Positions 48,262 to 58,115 of a stretch of DNA of 64,000 nt are shown here, one piece after another. The notes under the pieces were generated by a model. It searched no databases. It was given only the letters and a program-made list of their open reading frames with translations, and was not told the DNA's origin. The stretch's first letter is position 1. Every line of letters starts with the position of its first letter. The DNA is from Pycnococcus provasolii (Eukaryota; Chlorophyta; Pseudoscourfieldiophyceae; Pseudoscourfieldiales). A program made the position numbers and the translations under genes. The stretch covers positions 186,001-250,000 of the forward strand of contig CP150582.1 in the NCBI GenBank assembly GCA_049487715.1, in the 5' to 3' direction.

Positions 48262-48993
48262 TTACAGGCCAAGCTTGGTGCGTCGCCAGTGACGGCGCTT
48301 GGCGTTGTAGCGGATCTTCGAGTCCGTGCGAAGGCGAATCCACTGCGGGATGGGCCTGTTCTGCTTCTGCTTCTTGGCGAGAACGCGCTTCACGCGGAAC
48401 GTCTTCTGCGACGGCTGTTTATGTTTATACGGGTGTGGAATGTTTTTTGGTTAGTTCGTTGGGAAGGCTGTTCTTTTTGAGTAGTAAGTAGACCGAAAGA
48501 ACCCCATCTCTCTCCTTCTCCTTCTCCAAAACCCGCTGCTTGAATCTTTGAAAAGATGACGGTCGTCTGTCTTGCTCGTCGTTGTGCTACCTCTGCGAGC
48601 TTTGAAACTCTTAGGGACTCACTCACGTCTCTTAGGGACTGACGAATGGGAGTCAACCAAAAGAGTTTTGCCGAGTGAGCAAGATGCTGGTGAGCCCGAG
48701 GACGCTGTTGTGCTTTACTTTGCTTGCACAAACGCACGCCACAGAGAGCACAGAGCACAGAGACGACGACATCGCGAGGCCTATCGAAGAAGAAAACCAG
48801 GTTCCCTCCCTGCACAGACAGACAGACGGCGCCATGATCCTATCCTCCTCTTCGGATCCTTTATATACACCAGACAAACCACACACAACGACAACCACAA
48901 CGACAACCACAACCACACCAAGAGCCCACAACCAAAGCCACAGCCACACCACCAAAGCCAAGCCGGAGCCGACGCCAAGCAGACACGTACCAT
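48262..48993 (-). CDS. RPL39: 60S ribosomal protein L39 (eL39), ATG-only first exon
   Basis: 51 residues. Exon 2 (48414-48262) encodes [20 protein letters not shown] and continues to [11 protein letters not shown] and a stop, full length for eL39. It begins directly after an acceptor (ATAAACAG). The only missing residue is Met, supplied by ATG at 48993-48991, which is immediately followed by donor GTACGT. The intron is 48990-48415 (576 bases). An intron right after the start codon is also found in animal RPL39 genes. The protein lines the ribosomal exit tunnel. A telomere-repeat cluster lies about 265 bases upstream. Confidence 0.93.
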
Positions 48994-49255
48994 GGCGGAG
49001 CGAACTACAAAGATGAAGATGGCGAAGAGGAGGGGCGCCGCCGACCCGCAGGGGACAGGGAAGAAAAACACCCCAGGGGATACCGGTTCCGGAAAAATCA
49101 AATACCCATGAACTTGTGGGGAAGAGGAAGAGGAATTCCAATAGGGGTTTGTTTGAGGTTCTTTCTTAGAAGTTCTGGTTTTCGTTTCGGGGTTTGTTTT
49201 ACCCGTTGCGTGGTGTCGGTGGTGATTCCAGGAACCCGAACCCTATCCCTCTTCG

Positions 49256-49287
49256 GGTTAGGGTTAGGGTTAGGGGTAGGGGTAGGC
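49256..49287. promoter_or_regulatory. Telomere-like (TTAGGG)n cluster upstream of RPL39
   Basis: Three TTAGGG units followed by GGGGTAGG variants lie 263-294 bases before the RPL39 ATG on the minus strand. The rest of 49288-49563 shows no gene. Confidence 0.75.
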
Positions 49288-49563
49288 TCTTCCTTTTCCG
49301 TCCGTCTCTTATAAAAATAGACATGTCACGCACACACGCACGCACACGTGTACGTATTCCCATTCATGAGGCCGGTGACGTTTGACTGCTTCTTCCCTAG
49401 TACGATAACTTACGGTACGTGTAAGTACTCTTTATTAGGAAACTGTATGTACTCCTTCGTATTAATACAGTAGTAGAAGTAGTAGGAGTATGTTACTGTG
49501 ATGATACACATTTTAATTTAAAAAATTACATGGAATACCTTGTATTTTAAATTAGGTTCAGAA

Positions 49564-50409
49564 TTAACGCACCATCGCCTCAGTGCTCACGACGCCACCA
49601 GAAGCACGCGCCATGGCGGCGTCGCGCAACTTCACCAGAGCGTCGTCAAAGATGCTCCCATCAACTTGCACGTGACCACCCTTTGGCAAGATTGTCAACT
49701 CCGCGTGTGGAATCATGCTCTTCAAGTAACGTGCGCAGTTCGGGTCCGTCGTGTCGTCCATGTTGCCGTGGTACAGAAAGATTGCCGTCTCCTTGCTTAT
49801 GTCAGCATACGAGTATCCGAGCTTCTTCACCTCCACCTGCAAATCCGCCTTCGTGCCCAGCGGGCATATCGTCGCGCAGCAGCACCCGCAAAGGAAAGAA
49901 CTCTCGCTGCACGCACCCCCGGGGTGCGCCATTGCCGTGCCGTCGACGAACGTGACGGGCGCGCCGGCAGCAGCCACCTCGTTGAACTTCTTTCCCTTCG
50001 GCATGGTCTCGGGACAGTAGTTGGCGTCACCCGACAGCGACAGCACCGCCGTGACGCGTGTGGGAAGCAGAGCGGCGGCGGCGATACAGTACGGTCCTCC
50101 ACTGCTCGCACCGAATACGGCAAACTTGCTCGCGCCGAGGTGGTCCGCGAGCGATGCGACGTCTTCCGCGAAGTGATTGTACGTCCACTCACTTGGCTTA
50201 AGGTCTCCAAGTGTTGACTTTCCGTATCCCGCGCGGTTCAGCGTGACAATTTTGAACGGCACTTGCGACCACGAGTCTTGGCCGGCGTTGGGCAGGGGCG
50301 GTTTGCGGTACTGCTTGTACTGCATGTGCGGCGACCCCATGCCTGCCATGCTGAGTGCGTGAAAGTGGAACAAGAACGGGTCGTCACTTGCGTGCCTACC
50401 TTCGATCAT
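49564..50409 (-). CDS. Alpha/beta hydrolase
   Basis: The core frame has IVTLNRAGYGKSTLG, the nucleophile elbow FAVFGASSGGPYCIAAAALL (Ser of GASSGG), an acid in LYHGNMDDTTDPNCARYL and the His in LPKGGHVQVD. The insert FLCGCCCATICPLG is unusually Cys-rich. The listed ATG (50409) is internal: the frame upstream stays open and encodes the family's first strand, VCPSGRTLEYMIEGRH. The true start is probably the ATG at 50534 (MSSSSKRTQVVPLPASASAG), which lies in another frame, so another one-base break or a short intron is likely. Substrate unknown. Confidence 0.75.
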   Translation of the reverse strand: MIEGRHASDDPFLFHFHALSMAGMGSPHMQYKQYRKPPLPNAGQDSWSQVPFKIVTLNRAGYGKSTLGDLKPSEWTYNHFAEDVASLADHLGASKFAVFGASSGGPYCIAAAALLPTRVTAVLSLSGDANYCPETMPKGKKFNEVAAAGAPVTFVDGTAMAHPGGACSESSFLCGCCCATICPLGTKADLQVEVKKLGYSYADISKETAIFLYHGNMDDTTDPNCARYLKSMIPHAELTILPKGGHVQVDGSIFDDALVKLRDAAMARASGGVVSTEAMVR

Positions 50410-50674
50410 ATATTCGAGTGTGCGACCAGACGGACAGACGTGAACAAGTGTGTGAGAGGTGGTGTGCCCGAACCACCCGCACTCGCACTCGCAGGCAAGG
50501 GCACGACTTGTGTCCTCTTCGACGACGACGACATGGTATGGGGGACACCACCAGTTGAGGGAGGCGCCTGATATGGCTCCCCCGGGGGACTTTCCCCAAG
50601 AAGAACCAAAGAAGAACAGGGAGGGGATTTCGGGTTCGGGTTGGAAACGGACATGGGGGACTACCTTTACGATA

Positions 50675-50752
50675 GTTAGGGTTCACGGGTTAGGGTTAGG
50701 GTTAACGGGTTAGGGTTAACGGGTTAGGGCTCACGGGTTAGGGTTAGGGTTA
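50675..50752. promoter_or_regulatory. Telomere-like (TTAGGG)n cluster in a divergent promoter
   Basis: About ten TTAGGG units are interspersed with CACGGG and AACGGG spacers, between the alpha/beta hydrolase and the XRCC3-like gene. They end 77 bases before the ATG at 50829. Confidence 0.8.
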
Positions 50753-50828
50753 CTCCCCACCGCGACCTGTTCAAATCCTCCTCCCGAAAGTCCCGCCGAG
50801 CCTTTCCCTTTCACAAGTAGAAGAAGAC

Positions 50829-51863
50829 ATGGCGCACAGCGATGGCGCCCTCATAGGCCCTTATGGTGCCTCAAAGACGCCTCCGAAGTCCCTGCGCATT
50901 CCCTTTCTCTTACCTCCCATTGACACGTGTCTCCGCGGCGGCCTCGCTTGTGGTCTCGTCACAGAGCTGTGTGGACCACCAGGTGCGTCAAAAACATCAC
51001 TGGCAATCTCCCTTCTCCATTCGTGTGTCACACGAGGGGTGACCCCCGCCGCGGGTCCCGCAGCCTTCCCTCAGCCTGCTTCTTCATCTTCAGCTTCTGA
51101 CGCGCTCGTCATTAACACGGAGTCGCGACCGACGTTCATGGCGCGCATCAAAAACGTATTCGCTCAGCAGGACGTCCTGCACATGCTCGACCACGTGCAC
51201 GTCGCAGACTCGTCGTGCTCGAAAGTCGCTACACCCAGCGGGGCGGTGACGGCGCTCATCAACGCGCTGACGCAAGCACAAACGCTCATCAGGCAGAGGG
51301 CGCGCACGAAACACGCAAGGCCTATACGACTCGTCGTCGTCGACTCCGTCGCGATGGCACTCGGCGACACAAGCACGTCCGACGAGGAGGCGGCAGCAGC
51401 ACGCAACCAGCCGCGGAGCCTTCAGACGCACTGGCGTGTCGCCGACCTGCTCAAGCAAATCGCGAGGGACGAAACGGGCGCGCCGCCTGTCGCCGTGCTC
51501 GTCACGAACCACGTCGCCGACGCGCCGAGCTACGCGGCGCTCGCCGCGTCTCCGAGCCTCAGGGCAGCGGTGGCTTCAAAGTGCGGAGGAGGGCGCGTGG
51601 GCGGATTCGAGGTTCAGGCGCACGCCGGCGCGTACGGAGTGTCTCGCGTCGTTCCTGCGCTCGGTCTCTTTTGGTCGCAGTGCGTGCACGTGCGTTTGTT
51701 CGTGCACCGCTGCGCGCCGGACGAGAACGCCGAGAACGCGAACGCGAACGAGAACACACTCCCACTCTGGGAGATGCACGTCGCATTCGCGCCGCACTTG
51801 CCTCAGGACACAGTGTGCCGTTACACGCCGACAGAAATCGCAAATCGCATGAAAGCGAAATAA
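50829..51863 (+). CDS. RAD51 paralog, XRCC3-like
   Basis: 344 residues, ATG at 50829, intronless. RecA/Rad51 ATPase core: the start strand LRGGLACGLVTELCG leads to Walker A GPPGASKT (residues 49-56). Walker B is RLVVVDSVAM. The family block PALGLFWSQCVHVRLFVHR matches the XRCC3/RAD51 pattern of PALGxxWxxxVxxRLxLxR. No N-terminal helix-hairpin-helix domain is present, as for XRCC3 short forms. It acts in homologous-recombination repair with RAD51C and RAD51. TGTAA motifs at 51869 and 51878 follow the stop. Confidence 0.82.
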   Translation: MAHSDGALIGPYGASKTPPKSLRIPFLLPPIDTCLRGGLACGLVTELCGPPGASKTSLAISLLHSCVTRGVTPAAGPAAFPQPASSSSASDALVINTESRPTFMARIKNVFAQQDVLHMLDHVHVADSSCSKVATPSGAVTALINALTQAQTLIRQRARTKHARPIRLVVVDSVAMALGDTSTSDEEAAAARNQPRSLQTHWRVADLLKQIARDETGAPPVAVLVTNHVADAPSYAALAASPSLRAAVASKCGGGRVGGFEVQAHAGAYGVSRVVPALGLFWSQCVHVRLFVHRCAPDENAENANANENTLPLWEMHVAFAPHLPQDTVCRYTPTEIANRMKAK

Positions 51864-52055
51864 AATATTGTAAAATCTGTAAGATCTATGTATAGTACTA
51901 TGTATACAACAACGCGCGTGACGCCATACATGCACGCCTGCCTGAAACCCCGAAGGAATGAAGCATGAGATGAATGGGAAACCAAACCCCTAATTGTAAC
52001 TGGCATTCCGCCATACTTTTTCCGCCGCTGCGCCGCTGCATTCTGCCCCCTCGCC

Positions 52056-53647
52056 ATGCAGGCTGTGGTGTCTCTGCTTGAGTCCGTGGACGCGTCGGCG
52101 GCTTCGGTCGCGAAGCAGGCAGCGTCTGCGTCTGCTGCAGCGCGTTCCTCGGGTTCCTCGGGGTCATCTTCATCCTCGTCGTCCTCGTATGAAGGGTCGG
52201 TCTTCAGAAGACGACTCTTCAGAAGAAGAAGAAGGAGGAATATCTTCACATGGATCGACGGCTCGTAATTATGGGGCTGACAGTAGTGCACCTGTGTTGC
52301 TTGGGGATGTGGAGAACACCTTCGGAGGCAAACTTGGCAACGAAAGTGGTGGTGGTAGGAGCAGGAGCAGATGTCCCCGCGGATCGAACGAGACGGAACG
52401 CGTCGTCGAATAACAGAAGAAGCCACAAGAAGAAAGCGAAGAAGTCCGTGTGGCGTGTGAAGTCGGAGTCCACATCACTCGCTCACAAAGACTCCGTGAG
52501 CAACTTTTCCACGCGATCGCCAATCGACGTTAAGCAAGATACGGCGGCTGTTGCCGAGGACGCGACACCGTCGTCAACCACAACGTTCGTTCCGTGGAGG
52601 TACCTTCGCGCGCAGAACAAGCACGTCGACTGGGACGCGCTCTTCGCTACGGGAGAAGCAGCTTCACCTGAGTTCGAAGAGCTCAAACGGCTCGCGAACC
52701 AGGTCACGACGCTAGCGGACAGGCTGAACGCGCAGCACGCACAAAAACAGGCGCTCGAGGAGTCAACACAGGCGTCCGCGCAGACACACGCAAGAGAGAA
52801 GGAAATGCTTGAGAACGAACGCGCAAACAGAGCAGCCAGCTTTGCGCAGGCGCTCGCGAGTGGGGCGACTGCCGCAGCGATCGAGCGCGAGCGCGTCGAG
52901 GCGCTCGAGCGCGCGATCGACGAGGCACGCCAGGCGACCGTAAAGGCTGGAGAAACGGCGACGACGAAACGCGAGAAGGCGGAGGAGCATGGGCGTGCGC
53001 TCGCGGAGCTCGAGGCGGATCCGCAAGCGCTCGGCGAGCTTGAGAGGCGCGTCGAGCAGCTTTCGGCTGCGCGCGACGCAGCCGCGGCGGCTGCCGAGGT
53101 GGCAAGGAGCAGAATGCACGGAACGGAGGCGGATGCGGCAGAAGCTAGGCGCCTTCGCGCGGAGCTGGACGAGGCTAAGGCTGGCCTCGCGTCCGCGCAG
53201 GCTGCCCGCGGCACGGCGATGACGAGGCTTGACGCCGTCGAGGATGCCGAGGCGCGCGAAGGACGCCTAGCGAAGCGGCACGCGAATCTGCGCGAGGAAC
53301 TTGGCAAGCGCGAGTCGACTGTGGGTCAGCTTGAGGCGGAGTGCGCGCGCCTTCGCGGCGAAGCGGCGGTGATGCCGTCCTCGAACGTGATGGCTGACGA
53401 CGACGGCGCGCGCCGTCGGCGGCGGCGGCCTGCAAACGACAAGGGACCGCGTCGCTTCGCATCCAGTGCATCGACGTCGCGCGGTGCGTCGCAGGATGAC
53501 GTGGCGATGCGCGTGTTTCGCTTCGTCGAGACGGCGAGTCTCCGAGCAACCAGAGCGCTAGCGAAGCGCTCGCCGCTGCGCCTCGCGTTCGTGGCTGCGC
53601 TCGTTGCGCTGCACTTCGTCGCGTGGTGCGCCATTTACCTGTTGTAA
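52056..53647 (+). CDS. Golgin-like coiled-coil protein with C-terminal membrane anchor (two frame breaks near the 5' end)
   Basis: The main frame (to 53647) is a long Ala/Glu/Arg coiled coil (LERAIDEARQATVKAGETAT and similar) ending in ALAKRSPLRLAFVAALVALH and a hydrophobic tail, a golgin-84/CASP-type tail anchor for Golgi membranes. The N-terminal start MQAVVSLLESVDASAASVAK (ATG 52056), an acidic SEDDSSEEEEGG segment and the main frame are in three successive frames. Breaks near 52195 and 52410 are inferred. Golgins tether vesicles. The last 365 bases are duplicated at 57634. Confidence 0.7.
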
Positions 53648-53785
53648 AACGAAACTTAATTACAAGTTGTGATGATGATGATGATTATAATAAGCCCGTG
53701 GCAGCCTCCTTTATGTGAATTGTGATGTCCCCTGCTTCAGTATCCCATGATAATTATTTGCGTTTCGTACGAACATATAAACTCT

Positions 53786-55504
53786 CTAAGGAAAACCAGA
53801 ATTGTAGGAAGTAGTAAGCAGCGTCGAAATGCCGATGGCGAAAAACAAGCCTGTTAACGTCCGCGCATTGCTTGGAACACCTGGAAAGCCTCCTGACGGA
53901 GGAGGATCCGGAAGGTCTCCAAGAGGTGGCGTAGGCGGCAAACGTGGCGGTGAAGTTGTTGTCGTCGTCGTTGTTGTCGTTGTTGTCGTTGTTGATATAG
54001 GCGTTGTTGTTGTTGTTGTCGTCGTCGTCGTCGGTAGCGGTGGCGCAGCGAAAATGTACGCCGCACCTGAGTTCGCCGCCTTGGTTCCCGGATTGTCACT
54101 GCTCGAAGGTGGTGCTTTGTTCGGAACGGTCAGCATGCCTGTGGCGTTCAGCATTTCGCTCATCTGTTTGTACTCCTCGGAATTCGGATCAAGTCCCTCA
54201 AGCATCGATGCTCCCGCAGCAGATCCGTCACCTCCATATGCGCCAGCGGCAATCGTTCGTCCGTCGCCGGAAACTGATACCGAGGAGCCGAAGTTGTCGT
54301 ACACCCGCTTATCGCTTGCCTGCACCTTCGCGACTTGCGTGTAGCTGGAGCCGCCAGCACCGCCGCCGCGCGTGAACACGTACGCAGCTCCTGCATCGGA
54401 ACCGCCCGTATCCTCCCTGTAAGCCCCGACGACTACCGTGCTTCCGTCCGCCGACGTCGATACCGATATGCCGAAGGCGTCGCTCGCCTGCTTATCGCTC
54501 GCCTGCAGCTTTGTGACTTGCGTGTAGCTGCCACTGCCGCCACCGCCGCCGCGCGTGAACACGTACGCAGCTCCTGCATTGTAACCGCCCGTATCCTCAT
54601 CGGGAGCCCCGACGACTACCGTGCTTCCGTCCGCGGACGTCGATACCGATATGCCGAAGAGATCTCCCGCCTGCTTATCGCTCGCCTGCAGCTTCGCGAC
54701 TTCCGTGTAGCTTGTGCCGCCAGCACCACCGCGCGTGAACACGTACGCAGCTCCTGCACTGGAACCGCCCGTATCCTCACAGGGAGCCCCGACGACTACC
54801 ATGCTTCCGTCTGCCGAGGTCGATACCGAGTTGCCGAAGAAGTCGCCCCCCTGCTTATCGCTTGCCTGCAGCTTCGCAACCTCCGTGTAGCTGGTGCCGC
54901 CAGCACCACCGCGCGTGAACACGTACGCAGCTCCTACAATGGCACACGCTGGGAGGCACAGGTCGCCTGTAGCCTCCCAGACAGCCCCGACGACTACCGT
55001 ACTTCCGTCCGCCGACGTCGATACCGAGTAGCCGAATCGGTCTTCCGCCACAAACGATATATCGCTCGCCTGCAGCTTCGCGACTTCCGTGTAGCTGGTG
55101 CTGCCGCCAGCACCGCCGCGCGTGAACACGTATGCAGCTCCTGCGTTGGAACCGCCCGTATCCTCCAAGTAAGCCCCTACGACTACCGTGCTTCCGTCCG
55201 CCGACGTCGATACCGATATGCCGAAGTGGTCTTCCGCCTGCTTATCGCTCGCCTGCAGCTTCGCGACTTCCGTCCAGTTTCCGGATGGCACGGCGCGCGT
55301 ATATACGTACGCAGCTCCTGCATTGTTACCGCCCGTAGACTCCCTGTGAGCCCCGACGACCATCGTCAAGCCATCTTGCGACACTTCTAAGACGCGGCCG
55401 AACCAGTCACCAGACTCGTCATCAGATGCAAACACTTTCTGCACTTGCGAATAAGAGGCTGGCGGTGGCATTGGCGCCGCAGTGGTGGTGGATGCCGGTG
55501 TCAT
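53786..55504 (-). CDS. Seven-blade FG-GAP propeller surface protein, second repeat block
   Basis: One uninterrupted frame of 572 residues. A Thr-rich start (STTTAAPMPPPASYSQVQKV) is followed by FASDDESGDWFGRVLEVSQDG and seven FG-GAP_2 blades of about 52 residues each (SVSTSADGSTVVVGA, then GAAYVFTRGG). The last blade carries an inserted helical region (SMLEGLDPNSEEYKQMSEML). A poly-Thr/Pro stem and a C-terminal hydrophobic segment (TLTGLFFAIGISTLLTTSYN) follow. It is nearly identical in layout to the propeller at 42.5 kb but has no protease and no signal peptide of its own. Upstream it runs straight into the next propeller block, so the two may be one gene. Confidence 0.75.
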   Translation of the reverse strand: MTPASTTTAAPMPPPASYSQVQKVFASDDESGDWFGRVLEVSQDGLTMVVGAHRESTGGNNAGAAYVYTRAVPSGNWTEVAKLQASDKQAEDHFGISVSTSADGSTVVVGAYLEDTGGSNAGAAYVFTRGGAGGSTSYTEVAKLQASDISFVAEDRFGYSVSTSADGSTVVVGAVWEATGDLCLPACAIVGAAYVFTRGGAGGTSYTEVAKLQASDKQGGDFFGNSVSTSADGSMVVVGAPCEDTGGSSAGAAYVFTRGGAGGTSYTEVAKLQASDKQAGDLFGISVSTSADGSTVVVGAPDEDTGGYNAGAAYVFTRGGGGGSGSYTQVTKLQASDKQASDAFGISVSTSADGSTVVVGAYREDTGGSDAGAAYVFTRGGGAGGSSYTQVAKVQASDKRVYDNFGSSVSVSGDGRTIAAGAYGGDGSAAGASMLEGLDPNSEEYKQMSEMLNATGMLTVPNKAPPSSSDNPGTKAANSGAAYIFAAPPLPTTTTTTTTTTPISTTTTTTTTTTTTTSPPRLPPTPPLGDLPDPPPSGGFPGVPSNARTLTGLFFAIGISTLLTTSYNSGFP

Positions 55505-57151
55505 TGTTGTGGTTGTCGTCGTTGGAGGTGGGGTGGCGGTGGCGCAGCGAAAATGTACGCCGCACCTGAGTTCGCCGCCTTGGTTCCCGGATTGTCACTG
55601 CTCGAAGGTGGTGCTTTGTTCGGAACGGTCAGCATGCCTGTGGCATTCAGCATTTCGCTCATCTGTTTGTACTCCTCGGAATTCGGATCAAGTCCCTCAA
55701 GCATCGATGCTCCCGCAGCAGATCCATCGCCTTCATGCGCGCCGGCGGCGATCGTTCGTCCGTCGCTGGAAACTGATACCGAGTAGCCGAAGTCGGTCGT
55801 ACGCCTGCTTATCGCTCGCCTGCAGCTTCGCGACTTGCGTGTAGCTGGAGCCGCCGCTAGCACCGCCGCCGCGCGTGAACACGTACGTAGCTCCACCCAT
55901 AGCATTATAGTAATGCGCGTAAGCCCCGACGACTACCGTGCTTCCGTCCGCCGACGTCGATACCGACCAACCGAAGAGATCTCTCGCCTGCTTATCGCTC
56001 GCCTGCAGCTTCGCGACTTCCGTGTAGCTGCCGCTGCCGCCACCACCGCCGCGCGTGAACACGTACGCAGCTCCTGCCCATTGACCGCCCGTATCCTCCT
56101 CGGGAGCCCCGACGACTACCGTGCTTCCGTCCGCCGACGTCGATACCGACCAGCCGAAGTAGTCGCCCGCCTGCTTATCGCTCGCCTGCAGCTTCGCGAC
56201 TTGCGTCTAGCTTGTGCCGCCATGGCACCGCCGCCGTGCGTGATACACGTACGCAGCTCCTGCACTGGACCCGCCCGTATCCTCACCGTCAGCCCCGACG
56301 ACTACCGTACTTCCGTCCGCCGACGTCGATACCGATATGCCGAAGTAGTCGTTCGCCTGCTTATCGCTCGCCTGCAGCTTCGCAACCTCCGTGTAGCTGC
56401 CGCTGCCGCCACCGCCGCCGCGCGTGAACACGTACGCAGCTCCTGCCATGGAACCGCCCGTATCCTCATCGGGAGCCCCGACGAATACCGTGCTTCCGTC
56501 CGCCGACGTCGATACCGACCAACCGAAGAGATCTCTCGCCTGCTTATCGCTCGCCTGCACCTTCGCGACTTCCGTGTAGCTGGTGCTGCCGCCAGCACCG
56601 CCGCGCGTAAACACGTACGCAGCTCCTGCCCATTGACCGCCCGTATCCTCAAAGGGAGCCCCGACGACTACCGTGCTTCCGTCCGCCGACGTCGATACCG
56701 ACCAGCCGAAGTAGTCGCCCGCCTGCTTATCGCTCGCCATCAGCTTCGCGACTTCCGTCCAGTTTCCGGATGGCACGGCGCGCGTATATACGTACGCAGC
56801 TCCTGCACTGGATCCCGCCCGTATCCTCCTAGGGAGCCTCCGACGACCATCGTCAAGCCATCCTGCGACACTTCTAAGACGCGGCCGAAAGCGTCGCTCA
56901 TACTCGTTATCGGATGCGAACACTTTCTGCACTTGCTGAAACGTCGTTCGTTCTCCACCTTGCGCTCGTACGACGGGAGCCGTGAAGGTTGTGAGCGCAA
57001 GCAAAGGCAAAAGGATTAGCGTCACGGTCATCTTCATTGGGGCCTTCACGACGCGAACTCTTTTCATCATCGTCATCATCGTCACCGGCGTCAACAACTT
57101 GCAACGGCTGGCCACCACCACCGGCAATGGCGAAACCCTCATCATCGCCAT
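55505..57151 (-). CDS. FG-GAP propeller surface protein, first repeat block (several frame breaks)
   Basis: The ATG at 57151 (MAMMRVSPLPVVVASRCK) leads to a signal segment, TVTLILLPLLALTTFTAPVV. The motif FQQVQKVFASDNEYERRF begins the propeller. Seven FG-GAP_2 blades can be traced to about 55560, but the frame changes near 56900, 56820, 56220, 55790 and 55550. The last blade contains the same inserted helix as its paralogs and then joins, through a short Pro/Thr linker, the block at 55504. Either a two-propeller protein with assembly indels or a decaying tandem copy. Confidence 0.6.
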
Positions 57152-57633
57152 ACTAACTATTATGATCTACTTAAGGCCTTCTTAAAGGGTTGTTGGTATG
57201 CAGAGTGAATGAATGAGAATGAATGGAGAGGGGAGGCGGAGGGGGAGCTCCTGCCTATGCGCTCGGGGACTTGCCCGAATCGCCCGGTTGCACAACGCAC
57301 CTCAACGCATAAGCAAGCTGCCCCCGGGAGGCCTTCCGCGAACGATGAGGGGGGGAGCCTTGTTGAAAGCAGAGCACAGACTGACAGAGAGCACAACAGA
57401 GCCTAGTAGCCTTGAGAAGGTGCCTTAAGATGAGTTGAGAGCAGGCCACCTAAGTTTAGGTGCCAGGTGGGGGAGAGAGTGAGCCATGAATAATAAGGAA
57501 GGAAAAGCGCACATACTGTATTAGTATTTACGTTCCTGCCACCCGTTCGGGCCCAAAAGAAGAACCACAAGTAGTCTAAGAAGTTGCGTTCGTAGTCTAC
57601 CGTACCACCCCTCAAGACCACTCAAGTAAGGTA
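57152..57633. other. Intergenic region
   Basis: No gene is seen. It holds the upstream region of the FG-GAP gene and ends at the breakpoint of the duplicated golgin fragment. Confidence 0.5.
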
Positions 57634-57999
57634 AGTCGACTGTGGGTCAGCTTGAGGCGGAGTGCGCGCGCCTTCGCGGCGAAGCGGCGGTGATGCCGTC
57701 CTCGAACGCGATGGCTGACGACGACGGCGCGCGCCGTCGGCGGCGCCGGCCTGGAAACGACAAGGGACCGCGTCGCTTCGCATCCAGTGCATCGACGTCG
57801 CGCGGTGCGTCGCAGGATGACGTGGCAATGCGCGTGTTTCACTTCGTCGAGACGGCGAGTCTCCGAGCAACCAGAGCGCTAGCGAAGCGCTCGCCGCTGC
57901 GCCTCGCGTTCGTGGCTGCGCTCGTTGCGCTGCACTTCGTCGCGTGGTGCGCAATTTACCTGTTGTAAAACGAAACTTAATTACAAGGTGTGATGATGA
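57634..57999 (+). pseudogene. Duplicated 3' fragment of the golgin-like gene
   Basis: Nearly identical to 53315-53680, from AGTCGACTGTGGGTCAGC through the stop codon and into the 3' UTR, with only a few substitutions (for example one Arg to His). It keeps the open frame and tail anchor but has no start or upstream exons. The break is abrupt at 57634. A recent truncated duplication. Confidence 0.92.
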
Positions 58000-58115
58000 T
58001 TATGGGTCACTTGCTTGTGTGCGGTCAATGACAACGGCAACGGCACGCAACGGGTCCCACACGCATATTCTGAAAGCAGGACGTCAGGGGACGTCCGACT
58101 CGTATGCGTCATGCC

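Noticed and set aside
43070-57019. Long plus-strand open frames antisense to the FG-GAP genes (43070-44119, 54335-55390, 55835-57019)
   Set aside because: They repeat with the same 160-base period as the blades and give Arg/Ser-rich translations without domains; they are mirror images of the repeat codons.
57634-57968. Independent small tail-anchored protein gene
   Set aside because: It is a truncated near-identical copy of the golgin 3' end with no ATG at its start and no promoter.
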